Assembly: GCA_021199405.1 (NCBI GenBank)
Contig: JAJQID010000088.1
Span: 1 to 11,034 of the forward strand
Length of the DNA stretch: 11,034 nucleotides
Origin: Lachnospiraceae bacterium
GTDB lineage: Bacteria; Bacillota; Clostridia; Lachnospirales; Lachnospiraceae
Direction of reading: 5' to 3'
In this document: positions 1 to 8,133 of the stretch, in pieces
Layout of the letters: each line of letters starts with the position of its first letter
How positions within the stretch are numbered: position 1 is the first letter of the stretch
Translations under genes and position numbers: made by a program
The notes under the pieces: generated by a model
Told to the model about the DNA's origin: nothing
What the model saw: the letters and a program-made list of their open reading frames with translations, nothing else
Databases searched by the model: none

Positions 1-1184
1 ATACAGTCCTGTACATGCAAACCGCGCACATAGCCGCCCCGTTTTTTGGTGCCCTTGACCTGGATGCCTACCATGGAGTTTTTCAGATCGCAGTCCCAGA
101 TTTTCACATCCTCCACGCCGCCGCTCATCTCGCTGCCGATGCACAGGCCGTGACCGAAGGAGCTGTAGCAGTCAAAAATGCGGATGTGTCGGGTAGGGCG
201 GTTGATCTCATTGCCTTCCGGATTCTTGCCGGATTTGATGGCTACGGAATCATCCTCTGTGTGGAAAACACAGGCGAAGAGAGTGCAGTTCTCGCTGGAA
301 TCCGGATCCCAGCCGTCTCCGTTCCAGGTGCCCTTGGAGCTGAAGGTGCAGTGGTCGGTGACAATGTGGTCACTGTAGACCATGTGCAGATTCCAGCTGG
401 CACCGTCCGCCAGGGTCAGGCCGCTGATGCGGATGTTGCTGCAGTTGCTCATGTTGATCAGGCGTCCGCGCACCCGGCCGGGGATGGTGTTGTCATTCTC
501 ACAGGTGGCCACATAGTCGGCATTGGCTGCCAGATATTCCTTTAAGAGCTCCTTTTCGGACTGAATGGTGGCCCAGGCTAACGGAAAGCCGCCGCCCCTG
601 ACTGTGCCCTTGCCGTGAATGATGACGTTGGAGCAGTTGGGGCCGGAGTCATGATCCAGCTCTCCCAGATTTAACAGGCTCTGGTAGCACTCCATTTCCG
701 TGCCTTCAAAACGGCTTTTGATGCGGGGCAGATAATCCGCCGGATCGGTAGTGCCCTGTAAAACGGCTCCCTCCTCCAGATACAGCTCCATATCACTGTG
801 AAGTCGCAGCGCTCCGGTGAGATAGGTACCCGCAGGAAAATAAATGCCGCCGCCTGCGGGACAGTCGTCAAAGGCCTTCTGCAGGGCTGCCGTGTTCATG
901 GTTTTGCCGTCGCCTCCGGCAAAATAAGGGGCGGTGGTAACATCAATGTATTTGCGGGGCAGGGGCGTGGTGAAGGTGATGGAAGTGGAATTGACTGAGG
1001 CGGTATACTCCTTCCCGCTTTCCAACCCCTCAATAGTGAAATGGGTTTTCTCTGTCTCGCCGATGGCGTTTCCACCTAGGGATAGCTGATATCTGGTGCC
1101 GGGAAGGGCGCCCTTTGGCTTTTCCCACCAGAGCTCGGCCCGGTCCGGATCGGCATAGTACATGATTTCTTCGATAGTATTCAT
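1..1184 (-). CDS. GH28 polygalacturonase-type glycoside hydrolase (3' end outside window)
   Basis: The first 394 codons are visible; the gene continues past base 1. The start is ATG at 1184, placed by an AAAGGAGA ribosome site just upstream. Residues 1-75 look like a small fibronectin type III-like domain, followed by the right-handed beta-helix typical of GH28, opening with a PAGTYLTGAL strand near 117-126. The GH28 motifs are present: NGDGWD (288-293, for NTDGID) with acidic residues D290 and D293, then D311-D312, then GHG (344-346). The usual RIK motif appears as QVK (375-377), so the Arg is replaced. The family hydrolyses alpha-1,4 galacturonosyl bonds in pectin; the FnIII plus GH28 layout resembles bacterial exo-polygalacturonases. 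There is no signal peptide, so it probably acts in the cytoplasm on imported oligogalacturonides. It is transcribed divergently from the pectin operon on its right. Exact substrate is inferred. Confidence 0.9.
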   Translation of the reverse strand, partial: MNTIEEIMYYADPDRAELWWEKPKGALPGTRYQLSLGGNAIGETEKTHFTIEGLESGKEYTASVNSTSITFTTPLPRKYIDVTTAPYFAGGDGKTMNTAALQKAFDDCPAGGGIYFPAGTYLTGALRLHSDMELYLEEGAVLQGTTDPADYLPRIKSRFEGTEMECYQSLLNLGELDHDSGPNCSNVIIHGKGTVRGGGFPLAWATIQSEKELLKEYLAANADYVATCENDNTIPGRVRGRLINMSNCSNIRISGLTLADGASWNLHMVYSDHIVTDHCTFSSKGTWNGDGWDPDSSENCTLFACVFHTEDDSVAIKSGKNPEGNEINRPTRHIRIFDCYSSFGHGLCIGSEMSGGVEDVKIWDCDLKNSMVGIQVKGTKKRGGYVRGLHVQDC

Positions 1185-1557
1185 TCTTTTCTCCTTTTAG
1201 TCCTGTAAAATATAGTAAGGAATTGCTGCAATATATTCATCCTGCACTGGCTGACGTGCAAATTGCAATTTCTGAAAGCTTTACCGCAGACCGTGGCATT
1301 ATGCCGCCGAAATCATCGCAGTATTTTGGATAATCCGTCAATAAAAGCGTCTGAAGATTGGGTATTCTGTGTATATCCCCATTATATAGAGAAGAAATGG
1401 AATGCGCAAGAGAAAAAAGTTCAGAATAACAGCCCCGGAAAATAACTGAAAAAGCGTGGAATTTCCCCCGGTTTTTTGGAATGTCATGCTTTACTGTGTG
1501 GTTTTGAAATGTTATAATGACAGCAACCTTTATAAATTTAAGAAAGGACATGACAGA
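1185..1557. other. Divergent intergenic region, no gene seen
   Basis: These 373 bases separate two divergent pectin genes and must hold both promoters. The rightward promoter is clear (separate entry). For the leftward gene I see only AT-rich sequence around 1203-1240 and no convincing -35/-10 pair. Short open frames cross the region on both strands, but none has a ribosome site or a recognisable protein. It is also the natural place for binding by the LysR regulator encoded at the end of the operon, though I could not pick out a specific T-N11-A operator with confidence. Confidence 0.6.
1490..1518 (+). promoter_or_regulatory. Sigma-A-type promoter of the pectin operon
   Basis: A consensus TATAAT (1513-1518) is preceded at 17 bp by TTTACT (1490-1495, four of six matches to TTGACA). 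The predicted transcript starts near 1525, giving a leader of about 33 nt before the ATG at 1558. Confidence 0.75.
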
Positions 1558-3651
1558 ATGAAACTTTTGGAAATGCTGCACAGCCCGGGGAATGAATATA
1601 CCCCGATTCCGTTCTGGTTTCTGAACGGCAATCTGTCGGGATCGGAGATCATCCGCCAGATGGAGGACTTTGCGGCTCATGGAGTGTCGGGTGTGGTGCT
1701 TCATCCGCGTATGGGTCTGCCGAAGCGGATTAAGTATCTGTCAAAGGCATATTTTGGATATATCCGCACCGCTGTGGAGACAGCTGACAGGCTGCATATG
1801 ACAGTGGTGCTCTATGATGAGGGAATGTATCCCTCCGGCTCCGCCAACGGCCAGGTGGTGAAGGGCCATCCGGAGCTTGCCAGTGAGGGGATTACCCTGA
1901 CCAGAAAGGTACAGCCGGGGGATGAGTTCTTGGCAGAGGCCGGGGATCGCTTCCTTGTAGCGCGCAAAACAGGCGGCACCATGCGGGGCATCCACTGGGA
2001 TCAGGAGGACGGTGAGCCCAATGCGCCGTTGACCGCGGATTTATTAAATCCGGTGGCGGTGGATCGTTTTATTGAACTGACCCATGAGGCCTATTACCGG
2101 GAACTGGGAGAATATTTCGGCACCACCATCAAGGCCTTCTTTACGGACGAGCCCAGTATTATGGGGCGGAACGTGAGGGATATGTTCGCCTGGAGCCACA
2201 ATTTTGCTGAGATCTTTACTCAGGCAGGCGGAAATCTTTCCGGACTGTCGGAGATGTTTTTCGGCAGGGAAAATGATGACACCCGGCTGTATGAGAAGCT
2301 GATTTTACAGCGGGAGGGCGAGGTTTATTACAAGAAACTCAGCGACTGGTGCGCCGCTCATGGCATCTGTCTGATGGGACATCCTCACCAGAGCGATGAC
2401 ATTGAGGCGCTGCGGTATTTTCATATTCCGGGACAGGATCTGGTGCTGCGCTGGATCAGTCCGGAAAAGGGCGGCCTGAAGGGGATGGATTCCACAATGG
2501 CCAAGTGCAGCGCGGACGCCGCCAGACTGATGGGGCGCAGACGCAATGCCAACGAATGCTTCGGCGCCTGCAATGCGGACAATAATCCCTGGCAGTTCTC
2601 CGGCAGCGATATGAAGTGGTATCTGGACTGGCTGGCGGTGCGGGGCGTCAATCTGTTCGTGCCTCATGCCTTTTATTATTCCATTGAGGGCAAGAGAAAA
2701 GAGGAGCGTCCGCCGGATGTGGGACCCAATAATATCTGGTGGCCCTATTACCATCGCTGGTCCGGCTATATGCGCCGTCTTTCCTGTCTGATGACGGACG
2801 CGGATTTACATACGCCGGTGGCGGTATTATGCAAAAACCGGGCGCTGTGCCCGGAGGTGGTGGCTCCCCTGTTTGAGAGTCAGACCGGATTTCAGTATAT
2901 TCCGGAAAGCTATTGGAAGGACTGCACGGTGGATGATGAGACCCATGAGCTGATCTGCCAGGGCAAACGTTATCAGGCAGTGCTGAATGACGTGGAAAAT
3001 GTATTTCCGCAGGCTGCACATAAGGTGACGGAGGTTATGGCCGACTGTCAGTGCTTCCCGGCATCTCCTGCTCTTCGTTGCGCTCATTTCATGCGCGGAG
3101 GCGTGGAATGCTGGTTTTTGACCAACGAGGGCAACCGCATTATTGAGACCACGTTGACCCTGCCAGGCATTACCGGGAAGGTTGGCAAATATGACATCTG
3201 GAGAGATGAGGCCTTTCGTCAGTCTACGCTTCAGGGGGAGGATGGAGCCCAGATCCGGCTTTATATGCGTCCAAGGCAGAGCAGACTTTTCTTTGTCTGC
3301 AGCGAGGAGGAATTTGAGGCGCTGCCCGTATCGCCGAAGCGGGTCTGGCTGCCCAAGCCGAAATTTACGCTGGTGGGACGCAACACCTTTGAGTGCACCA
3401 GAACCTACACTGCCACGCTGGAGGTCACCGCGGAGGAGCTGGCGGAGGGAATACCGATGATCACCTTCGATGGGTATGATATGGCGGAGCTGAAGGTCAA
3501 CGGACAGGATGCCGGGGTATCCTTCTGGCCGACTCACCGTTTTGAGGTGGAGGGTCTGCTTCATGAGGGCGAGAATGAGCTGGAGGTGACTATGACCGGA
3601 AGCCTGGCTAATAAATATGGGATTCGCGCGGTACCTTATGGGGTGAGGTAG
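1558..3651 (+). CDS. GH106-like / unclassified TIM-barrel glycoside hydrolase
   Basis: The protein has 697 residues. The start is ATG 1558, with an AGAAAGGA ribosome site 9 nt upstream; the frame is open back to 1456, but that stretch covers the promoter. An N-terminal barrel begins with IPFWFLNG (17-24) and an HGVSGVVLHPR strand (41-51), then YDEGMYPSG (86-94). Candidate catalytic acids lie in FFTDEPS (194-200; E198) and NECFGA (332-337; E333). The C-terminal 90 or so residues (608-697) look like a beta-sandwich sugar-binding domain, with VNGQDAG near 647-653 and a GENELEV turn (671-677). The layout recalls GH106 alpha-L-rhamnosidases and related uncharacterised enzymes, which would suit removal of rhamnose or another side sugar from rhamnogalacturonan fragments. 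No signal peptide is seen. It is the first gene of the operon, 38 bp ahead of the GH105 gene. Family placement is moderately sure; substrate is inference. Confidence 0.8.
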   Translation: MKLLEMLHSPGNEYTPIPFWFLNGNLSGSEIIRQMEDFAAHGVSGVVLHPRMGLPKRIKYLSKAYFGYIRTAVETADRLHMTVVLYDEGMYPSGSANGQVVKGHPELASEGITLTRKVQPGDEFLAEAGDRFLVARKTGGTMRGIHWDQEDGEPNAPLTADLLNPVAVDRFIELTHEAYYRELGEYFGTTIKAFFTDEPSIMGRNVRDMFAWSHNFAEIFTQAGGNLSGLSEMFFGRENDDTRLYEKLILQREGEVYYKKLSDWCAAHGICLMGHPHQSDDIEALRYFHIPGQDLVLRWISPEKGGLKGMDSTMAKCSADAARLMGRRRNANECFGACNADNNPWQFSGSDMKWYLDWLAVRGVNLFVPHAFYYSIEGKRKEERPPDVGPNNIWWPYYHRWSGYMRRLSCLMTDADLHTPVAVLCKNRALCPEVVAPLFESQTGFQYIPESYWKDCTVDDETHELICQGKRYQAVLNDVENVFPQAAHKVTEVMADCQCFPASPALRCAHFMRGGVECWFLTNEGNRIIETTLTLPGITGKVGKYDIWRDEAFRQSTLQGEDGAQIRLYMRPRQSRLFFVCSEEEFEALPVSPKRVWLPKPKFTLVGRNTFECTRTYTATLEVTAEELAEGIPMITFDGYDMAELKVNGQDAGVSFWPTHRFEVEGLLHEGENELEVTMTGSLANKYGIRAVPYGVR

Positions 3652-3689
3652 CAAAGCGATCTTTCCAGAAAGAGAAGGAGAATATTTTT

Positions 3690-4877
3690 ATGGAGTTACA
3701 GAATGTACTGGAGAAGGCCCGCGTCTATATCGACGGTCTGACCGTGGATTCTAAGGAGAATGTGCCGAAGGAGGTGGTCAATGACGAGCACAGGTTTTTT
3801 ACCTGGGACAACGAGTACCGCACTCCGTCTGTCAAGCCCTATCTGTTTGACTGGAGCTATTACAACGGTGTGGTGATGGAGGGGCTTTATGATGTTTACG
3901 CCGCAGACCCTCAGGCCGGAAAGCGTTATTATGATTACATCAAGGAGTATCTGGACGCCATGCTGGTGAAGGGGGAGGACGGTTCCGTATCCTTAAATCC
4001 CAGACTGGCGGGCTACGTGGATCATCACGGGGCGGACTGCTACAAAACCGCGGCTCTGGTCATGAAAATGACGGACGGCCAGGACGATTATATGAAATTG
4101 GCCTCCGCGCTCTACCGTGACCTGACCGATACGACCTACGTGAATTCAAGGGGCAATATCGTTCCTCTGGAATTTATGGAGGAAGGGCTTGGCTACAATT
4201 ACTGGCACGCCTGGGCCGGCGGGAAGGCTCCCATATTCAAGGTGTGGCTGGACGGTATTTACATGCTGCAGCCGTTCCTGGCGCATTACGCCGCAAAGAC
4301 CGGCGATCAGGCTGAGCTTGATCTGATTAAGAAGCGCTTTCAATGGGTAGCTGAGACCATGCTGGCTCCCAACGGGATGTATTATCACGCCTGCAACAGT
4401 AAGGACGATGTCTGCGCCTTCCACTGGACCCGTGCCATGGGGTGGTACGCCATGGCCATGGTGGATGTGATGGATGTGGCCGGTGGAGAGCTGATTGATG
4501 TGATTAAGCCGAATCTGAAGCTGTTTGTGGACGGTATGCTGAAATATCAGGATGAGAGTGGCATGTGGGCCAATCTGGCGGACAGAAAAGTGACAGAGAC
4601 CAACCGCCTGGAGACCAGCGGCACCGCCATGATGGTGTACACCATTTTGAAGGGTGTGCGCAAGGGCTGGCTAGATCCCTCTTATAAGGATGCCGCGGTG
4701 AAAGCCTTCACTGCCATGACGGAAAGGAAGCTTGACGAGGGCGGCCTTGAGGATATTTACATGAAGGCGGCGGCCAATAATACCAACAATTATGAGAATA
4801 CGGAGTATTATATGCCGGATGAGGGGAAGGGCAGCGGACCCTACATTATGGCGTATTCAGAGATGATTCAGCTGTAA
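3690..4877 (+). CDS. GH105 unsaturated (rhamno)galacturonyl hydrolase
   Basis: The 395-residue protein matches the YteR/RhiN-type GH105 (and related GH88) alpha/alpha-barrel enzymes in length and motifs. It carries WAGGKAPIFKVWLDGIYML around residues 175-193, in which D188 corresponds to the catalytic Asp that hydrates the unsaturated uronic acid. It also has HWTRAMGWYAMAMVDVM (245-261), RLETSGTA (306-313) and a closing GKGSGPYIMAYSE (379-391). The family removes the 4,5-unsaturated galacturonic acid left at the non-reducing end by pectate or rhamnogalacturonan lyases. The start has an AGAAGGAG site about 9 nt upstream. No signal peptide is present, so it is cytoplasmic. Its presence implies that a lyase produces the substrate elsewhere in the genome and that oligosaccharides are imported. 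It is second in the operon and followed by a strong hairpin. Confidence 0.92.
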   Translation: MELQNVLEKARVYIDGLTVDSKENVPKEVVNDEHRFFTWDNEYRTPSVKPYLFDWSYYNGVVMEGLYDVYAADPQAGKRYYDYIKEYLDAMLVKGEDGSVSLNPRLAGYVDHHGADCYKTAALVMKMTDGQDDYMKLASALYRDLTDTTYVNSRGNIVPLEFMEEGLGYNYWHAWAGGKAPIFKVWLDGIYMLQPFLAHYAAKTGDQAELDLIKKRFQWVAETMLAPNGMYYHACNSKDDVCAFHWTRAMGWYAMAMVDVMDVAGGELIDVIKPNLKLFVDGMLKYQDESGMWANLADRKVTETNRLETSGTAMMVYTILKGVRKGWLDPSYKDAAVKAFTAMTERKLDEGGLEDIYMKAAANNTNNYENTEYYMPDEGKGSGPYIMAYSEMIQL

Positions 4878-4884
4878 AAAATGA

Positions 4885-4915
4885 GCACTCACGGGCCTGA
4901 CAGGTTCGTGAGTGC
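4885..4915 (+). terminator. Intra-operon 14-bp hairpin, possible attenuator or partial terminator
   Basis: The arms GCACTCACG (4885-4893) and CGTGAGTGC (4907-4915) pair perfectly, and the stem continues inward through two G-U pairs and CCT/AGG to a 3-nt GAC loop, for 14 pairs in all. The G-U pairs form only in the + strand RNA. The tail GTTGTTAATAA is a poor U-tract, so termination toward the next gene is probably incomplete. A TTTTTT tract follows a few bases after the stem on the opposite strand. It lies 7 nt after the GH105 stop and just before the ribosome site of the next gene. Confidence 0.6.
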
Positions 4916-4935
4916 GTTGTTAATAAGGAGAAACT

Positions 4936-6237
4936 ATGGCGGCAAAAGAATTTTTCCCTGATGGCACGCCCATCGACGAATGGTTTTATGACACAAAAAT
5001 CCCTTCTCCGGAGGAGATGGGCAGTCAGTATGTGCTGACTCAACATGGTATTCTGGATGACGGAAAGGTGCATACGGCGGAGATTCAGTCTCTGATCGAC
5101 CGGGCGGCGTCAGAGGGCGGCGGCGTCATCGTGGTGCCCGCCGGGACCTACCTGACCGGGTCCTTATTTTTTAAACAGGGCGTCAATTTATATGTGGCTC
5201 AGGGAGGCACACTGAAGGGCAGCGATGATATTTCCGATTATCGAATCTGCACCACCCGCATTGAGGGCGAGACCTGTCAGTATTTTGCGGCGCTGATCAA
5301 CGTGGACGGTATCGACGGCTTTACCATGTGCGGCCCGGGAACCATCGACGGAAACGGTCTGCGCTCCTGGAAAGCCTTCTGGCTGCGGCGGCAGTGGAAT
5401 CCGCAGTGCACCAACAAGGATGAGCAGCGGCCCCGGCTGGTCTATATTTCCAACTCCCAGAATGTGCTGGTGGCGGGCTTAAACCTCCAGAATTCTCATT
5501 TCTGGACCAACCATATTTACAGAAGTAATCATGTGAAATATTTAAACTGCCGTATTTTTTCTCCCATGTCTCCGGTGAAAGCGCCCAGCACGGACGCCAT
5601 TGATATTGATGTGTGCTCGGATTTTCTGGTGAAGGGCTGCTATATGGAAGTCAATGACGATTCGGTGGTGCTCAAGGGCGGCAAGGGACCCTGGGCGGAC
5701 TCTCAGCCGGAGAACGGAATGAATGAGCGTATTATTGTGGAGGACTGCACCTATGGCTTCTGCCATGGCTGCCTGACCTGCGGCTCGGAGTCCGTTCACA
5801 ATCGCAACATTCTGGTGCGCAGGGTCAACGTGCCGGAGGGCAAAAATCTGCTGTGGCTAAAGCTTCGCCCAGATACCCCTCAGTTGTACGAGTACATCAC
5901 AGTGGAGCAGGTAAAAGCGAAGATTTCCAGCTTTATCACCATTCACCCCTGGACCCAGTTTTTTGATCTGAAGGGGCGCATTGACAAGCCCATTTCTACG
6001 GCGAAAAATATTACTGTGCGGGACTGCGACTGCGACTGCGATATCTTTTTTGATGTGGAGGCCAACGAGGAGCAGTACCGGCTGGAGAATTTTACCTTTG
6101 AGAATCTTTCCATCAGGGCAGGGAAAAACGGCCTTGATGAAAGTATGATTGACAATGTCATTGTGAAGAATGTGAAGGTAGATGTGGTGGAGTCGGCAAA
6201 TCAGGGAGTCGGGGGCAGCTCTTCAGACCCGGAGTAG
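4936..6237 (+). CDS. GH28 pectin/rhamnogalacturonan hydrolase
   Basis: The 433-residue protein is a GH28 beta-helix enzyme. The start has an AAGGAG site 6 nt upstream. The helix opens with VVPAGTYLTGSLFF (66-79). The active-site signatures are STDAID (218-223, for NTDGID), NDD (240-242), and CHG (276-278) where most GH28 members have GHG. The last substrate-binding motif reads LKLRPDTPQ (308-316) rather than RIK. The motif set VNDDSVVLKGGK and TCGSES belongs to a large bacterial GH28 branch found in pectin utilisation loci. No signal peptide is seen, so it likely trims imported galacturonan or rhamnogalacturonan oligosaccharides in the cytoplasm. It is third in the operon, only 38 bp before the LysR gene. 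Substrate specificity within GH28 cannot be read from sequence. Confidence 0.9.
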   Translation: MAAKEFFPDGTPIDEWFYDTKIPSPEEMGSQYVLTQHGILDDGKVHTAEIQSLIDRAASEGGGVIVVPAGTYLTGSLFFKQGVNLYVAQGGTLKGSDDISDYRICTTRIEGETCQYFAALINVDGIDGFTMCGPGTIDGNGLRSWKAFWLRRQWNPQCTNKDEQRPRLVYISNSQNVLVAGLNLQNSHFWTNHIYRSNHVKYLNCRIFSPMSPVKAPSTDAIDIDVCSDFLVKGCYMEVNDDSVVLKGGKGPWADSQPENGMNERIIVEDCTYGFCHGCLTCGSESVHNRNILVRRVNVPEGKNLLWLKLRPDTPQLYEYITVEQVKAKISSFITIHPWTQFFDLKGRIDKPISTAKNITVRDCDCDCDIFFDVEANEEQYRLENFTFENLSIRAGKNGLDESMIDNVIVKNVKVDVVESANQGVGGSSSDPE

Positions 6238-6275
6238 GAAAACGCCTGACATGCCTGTTGGCAAGGAGAGAAATC

Positions 6276-7196
6276 ATGACGCTTACACAACTATCCTATA
6301 TTATTACGATTGCGGAAACCGGCTCCTTAAATAAAGCCGCAGAACGGCTTTACGTTTCCCAGCCATCTCTGACCAACGCTATCAAAGAGCTGGAAAAGGA
6401 GCTGGGCGTGACGCTCTTAAACCGAAGCGGCCGGGGCGTCACCCTGACCAACGATGGTGTGGAATTTCTTTACAACGCCAAAGAAATTTACTCTCAGTAT
6501 GAGAGCCTGATGCGTAAATATGGTAAGGGCGGATCGTTGAAAAAGAAATTCGCCGTCTCCGCCCAGCATTATTCCTTCGCCACCAAGGCCTTCGTGGACA
6601 TGGCCCAGCATTATGATCTCTCAGAGTATGAGTTCGCTATCAAGGAGACGAAGACCCGGGAGGTCATTGCCGATGTCAGTACTCTGCGCAGTGAGATTGG
6701 AGTGCTGTATCTGAGTGATTTCAACCGCAAGGCCATGACGAAGATTTTAAACAGTGCCGACCTGGAGTTTCACCATCTGGTGGACTGTAAGCCCTATGTG
6801 TATCTCTGGAAAAAGCATCCCCTGGCTGCGGAGAAATCCGTGAACCTGAGGATGCTGGCACCCTTCCCCTGCCTGACCTTCGACCAGGGGGATAACAGTT
6901 CCTTTTACTATGCGGAGGAAGTATTTACCACCGGAGAGTATTCTCAGACAATTAAGGCCAACGACCGGGCCACCATGCTGAATCTGATGGTGGGGGTCAA
7001 CGGCTACACCCTCTGCTCCGGCATCATCTGCGAAGAACTCAACGGCAGTGATTACGTGGCGGTGCCCTTCGAGGATGAGAGTCAGAATTCTGACGCTGTC
7101 ATGGAGATCGGTTATATCACCCGCAAAAATATGACTCTGAGCCGGATCGGGGAGGAGTACATCGCTTCCATGAAGCGGTATCTGGAGAGTGCGTAA
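6276..7196 (+). CDS. LysR-type transcriptional regulator
   Basis: The 306-residue protein has the canonical LysR layout. The N-terminal winged helix-turn-helix spans about residues 3-60, with TGSLNKAAERLYVSQPSLTN at 15-34 and LLNRSGRGVTLT at 47-58. A linker helix follows, then an effector-binding domain from about 92 to 300 that would sense a small molecule. I chose ATG 6276 because AAGGAG lies 7 nt upstream; an in-frame TTG at 6258 has no such site. It follows the second GH28 gene by 38 bp on the same strand and probably shares its transcript, so it likely controls the pectin operon in response to a pectin-derived sugar or keto-acid. That role is inferred from position; the ligand is unknown. 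It ends 5 bp short of the convergent lipoprotein gene. Confidence 0.93.
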   Translation: MTLTQLSYIITIAETGSLNKAAERLYVSQPSLTNAIKELEKELGVTLLNRSGRGVTLTNDGVEFLYNAKEIYSQYESLMRKYGKGGSLKKKFAVSAQHYSFATKAFVDMAQHYDLSEYEFAIKETKTREVIADVSTLRSEIGVLYLSDFNRKAMTKILNSADLEFHHLVDCKPYVYLWKKHPLAAEKSVNLRMLAPFPCLTFDQGDNSSFYYAEEVFTTGEYSQTIKANDRATMLNLMVGVNGYTLCSGIICEELNGSDYVAVPFEDESQNSDAVMEIGYITRKNMTLSRIGEEYIASMKRYLESA

Positions 7197-7201
7197 CGGC
7201 T

Positions 7202-8005
7202 CTAGGCTTCCGGCTTTTCCGCCTCATAGTCCGTCCAGGAAGCCGCCTGGGAAGCGCCGGAGAAGTCGGCTGTGGTGCTGTAGGTCTCCACTGTAATGGT
7301 GTAAGAGCCTGTTCCCTGCACATAGACGGTGCCGTCAGTGCCGACGATGGTCACGCTGTTGCCGGCCTCGTCCGTGATGGTCCCCTCCGTGTAGAGGTTG
7401 GTGACGATGCTGTCGCCGGTGACGACCCACGGAGAGTCCGCGCTGAGGTAGAGGCTGCAATAGCCGTCTCCGCCATTTCCGGCATGGGTTTCATCATTGA
7501 TCACAGCGCCGGTCAGTGTGCTGCCGTCCATCATGTAAAAATCCAGCGTGCTGATGTTGTCCCAGATCACGTCGCCTTTCATTTCCTGGTCGGAGGCGGT
7601 GAAGGAGCACTGGGAGCCATTGGCTCCTGTGGTACCCCAGCCGCGCTCATTGTCGTTGCCGGTGCACATCAGGAAAAATTTACAGTCATCGGAAGCTGTG
7701 ATTTCCACCCCTGAAATATAAATTTCACTCTCCGTGTTGGTGGTATAGAAAATGCCGCCGTTTTCAGAGGTCAGGGTGATTTCGTTGCCGTCGATACTCT
7801 CCACGGTGCCAGTAAGGGTTGTGGACACAAGCTCCTCATCTGTATCGTCTGTATAAACAAAAGTATTTTCCGCCGATGTGCTTACTGTTTCGCTCTCTGT
7901 CTGATTCTCCGCTGAAGAGGATGTCTGTGCACATCCCGATACCGCGAGAATGACAGTGGATGTGATTGCAAGACCGAACAGCAGTCTGATTTTTTTATGA
8001 TGCAT
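7202..8005 (-). CDS. Secreted lipoprotein with beta-rich, probably beta-helical body
   Basis: The 267-residue protein starts with a lipoprotein signal: a basic MHHKKIR start, a hydrophobic stretch to about residue 22, and a lipobox VSGC with C25 as the lipidated cysteine. A Ser/Thr-rich linker of about 25 residues follows. The rest has repeated short beta-strand turns (such as GTVESIDGNEITLTSENGG and GTVYVQGTGSYTITVETY) with many Thr, Gly and Asp, and reads like a small solenoid. The start is supported by a perfect AGGAGGT 7 nt upstream. It should be anchored on the outer face of the membrane. Function is not recognised; similar beta-helical surface lipoproteins in Clostridia have been linked to polysaccharide binding, and its position next to pectin genes would fit, but that is conjecture. 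It converges with the LysR gene. No clear promoter was found in the 8006-8133 stretch upstream. Confidence 0.85.
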   Translation of the reverse strand: MHHKKIRLLFGLAITSTVILAVSGCAQTSSSAENQTESETVSTSAENTFVYTDDTDEELVSTTLTGTVESIDGNEITLTSENGGIFYTTNTESEIYISGVEITASDDCKFFLMCTGNDNERGWGTTGANGSQCSFTASDQEMKGDVIWDNISTLDFYMMDGSTLTGAVINDETHAGNGGDGYCSLYLSADSPWVVTGDSIVTNLYTEGTITDEAGNSVTIVGTDGTVYVQGTGSYTITVETYSTTADFSGASQAASWTDYEAEKPEA

Positions 8006-8133
8006 AATCGACCTCCTATAAGATGCCTACTGTTGTTTTGCAGGCAGATATCCCATTGCTTTTATGTGAAATAACGCCATGCCACAGCCACAATATATCC
8101 GTAATTAATGAAGCGAATGTGAAAAAGCTTTGA

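Noticed and set aside
1446..1460. Catabolite-repression (cre-like) site near TGAAAAAGCG
   Set aside because: It misses the symmetric TGNAANCGNTNNCA pattern; the resemblance is only to half of it.
1456..1557. N-terminal extension of the GH106-like gene to an ATG at 1456
   Set aside because: It would start upstream of the TATAAT at 1513 and has no ribosome site; ATG 1558 has both.
1237..1704. Minus-strand open frame of 155 codons across the divergent promoter region
   Set aside because: No ribosome site, no recognisable protein, and it overlaps both the operon promoter and the start of the GH106-like gene.
2827..3654. Long minus-strand open frame (275 codons) inside the GH106-like gene
   Set aside because: It is opposite a convincing coding sequence and reads as a mirror frame caused by high GC; no start signal or family motif.
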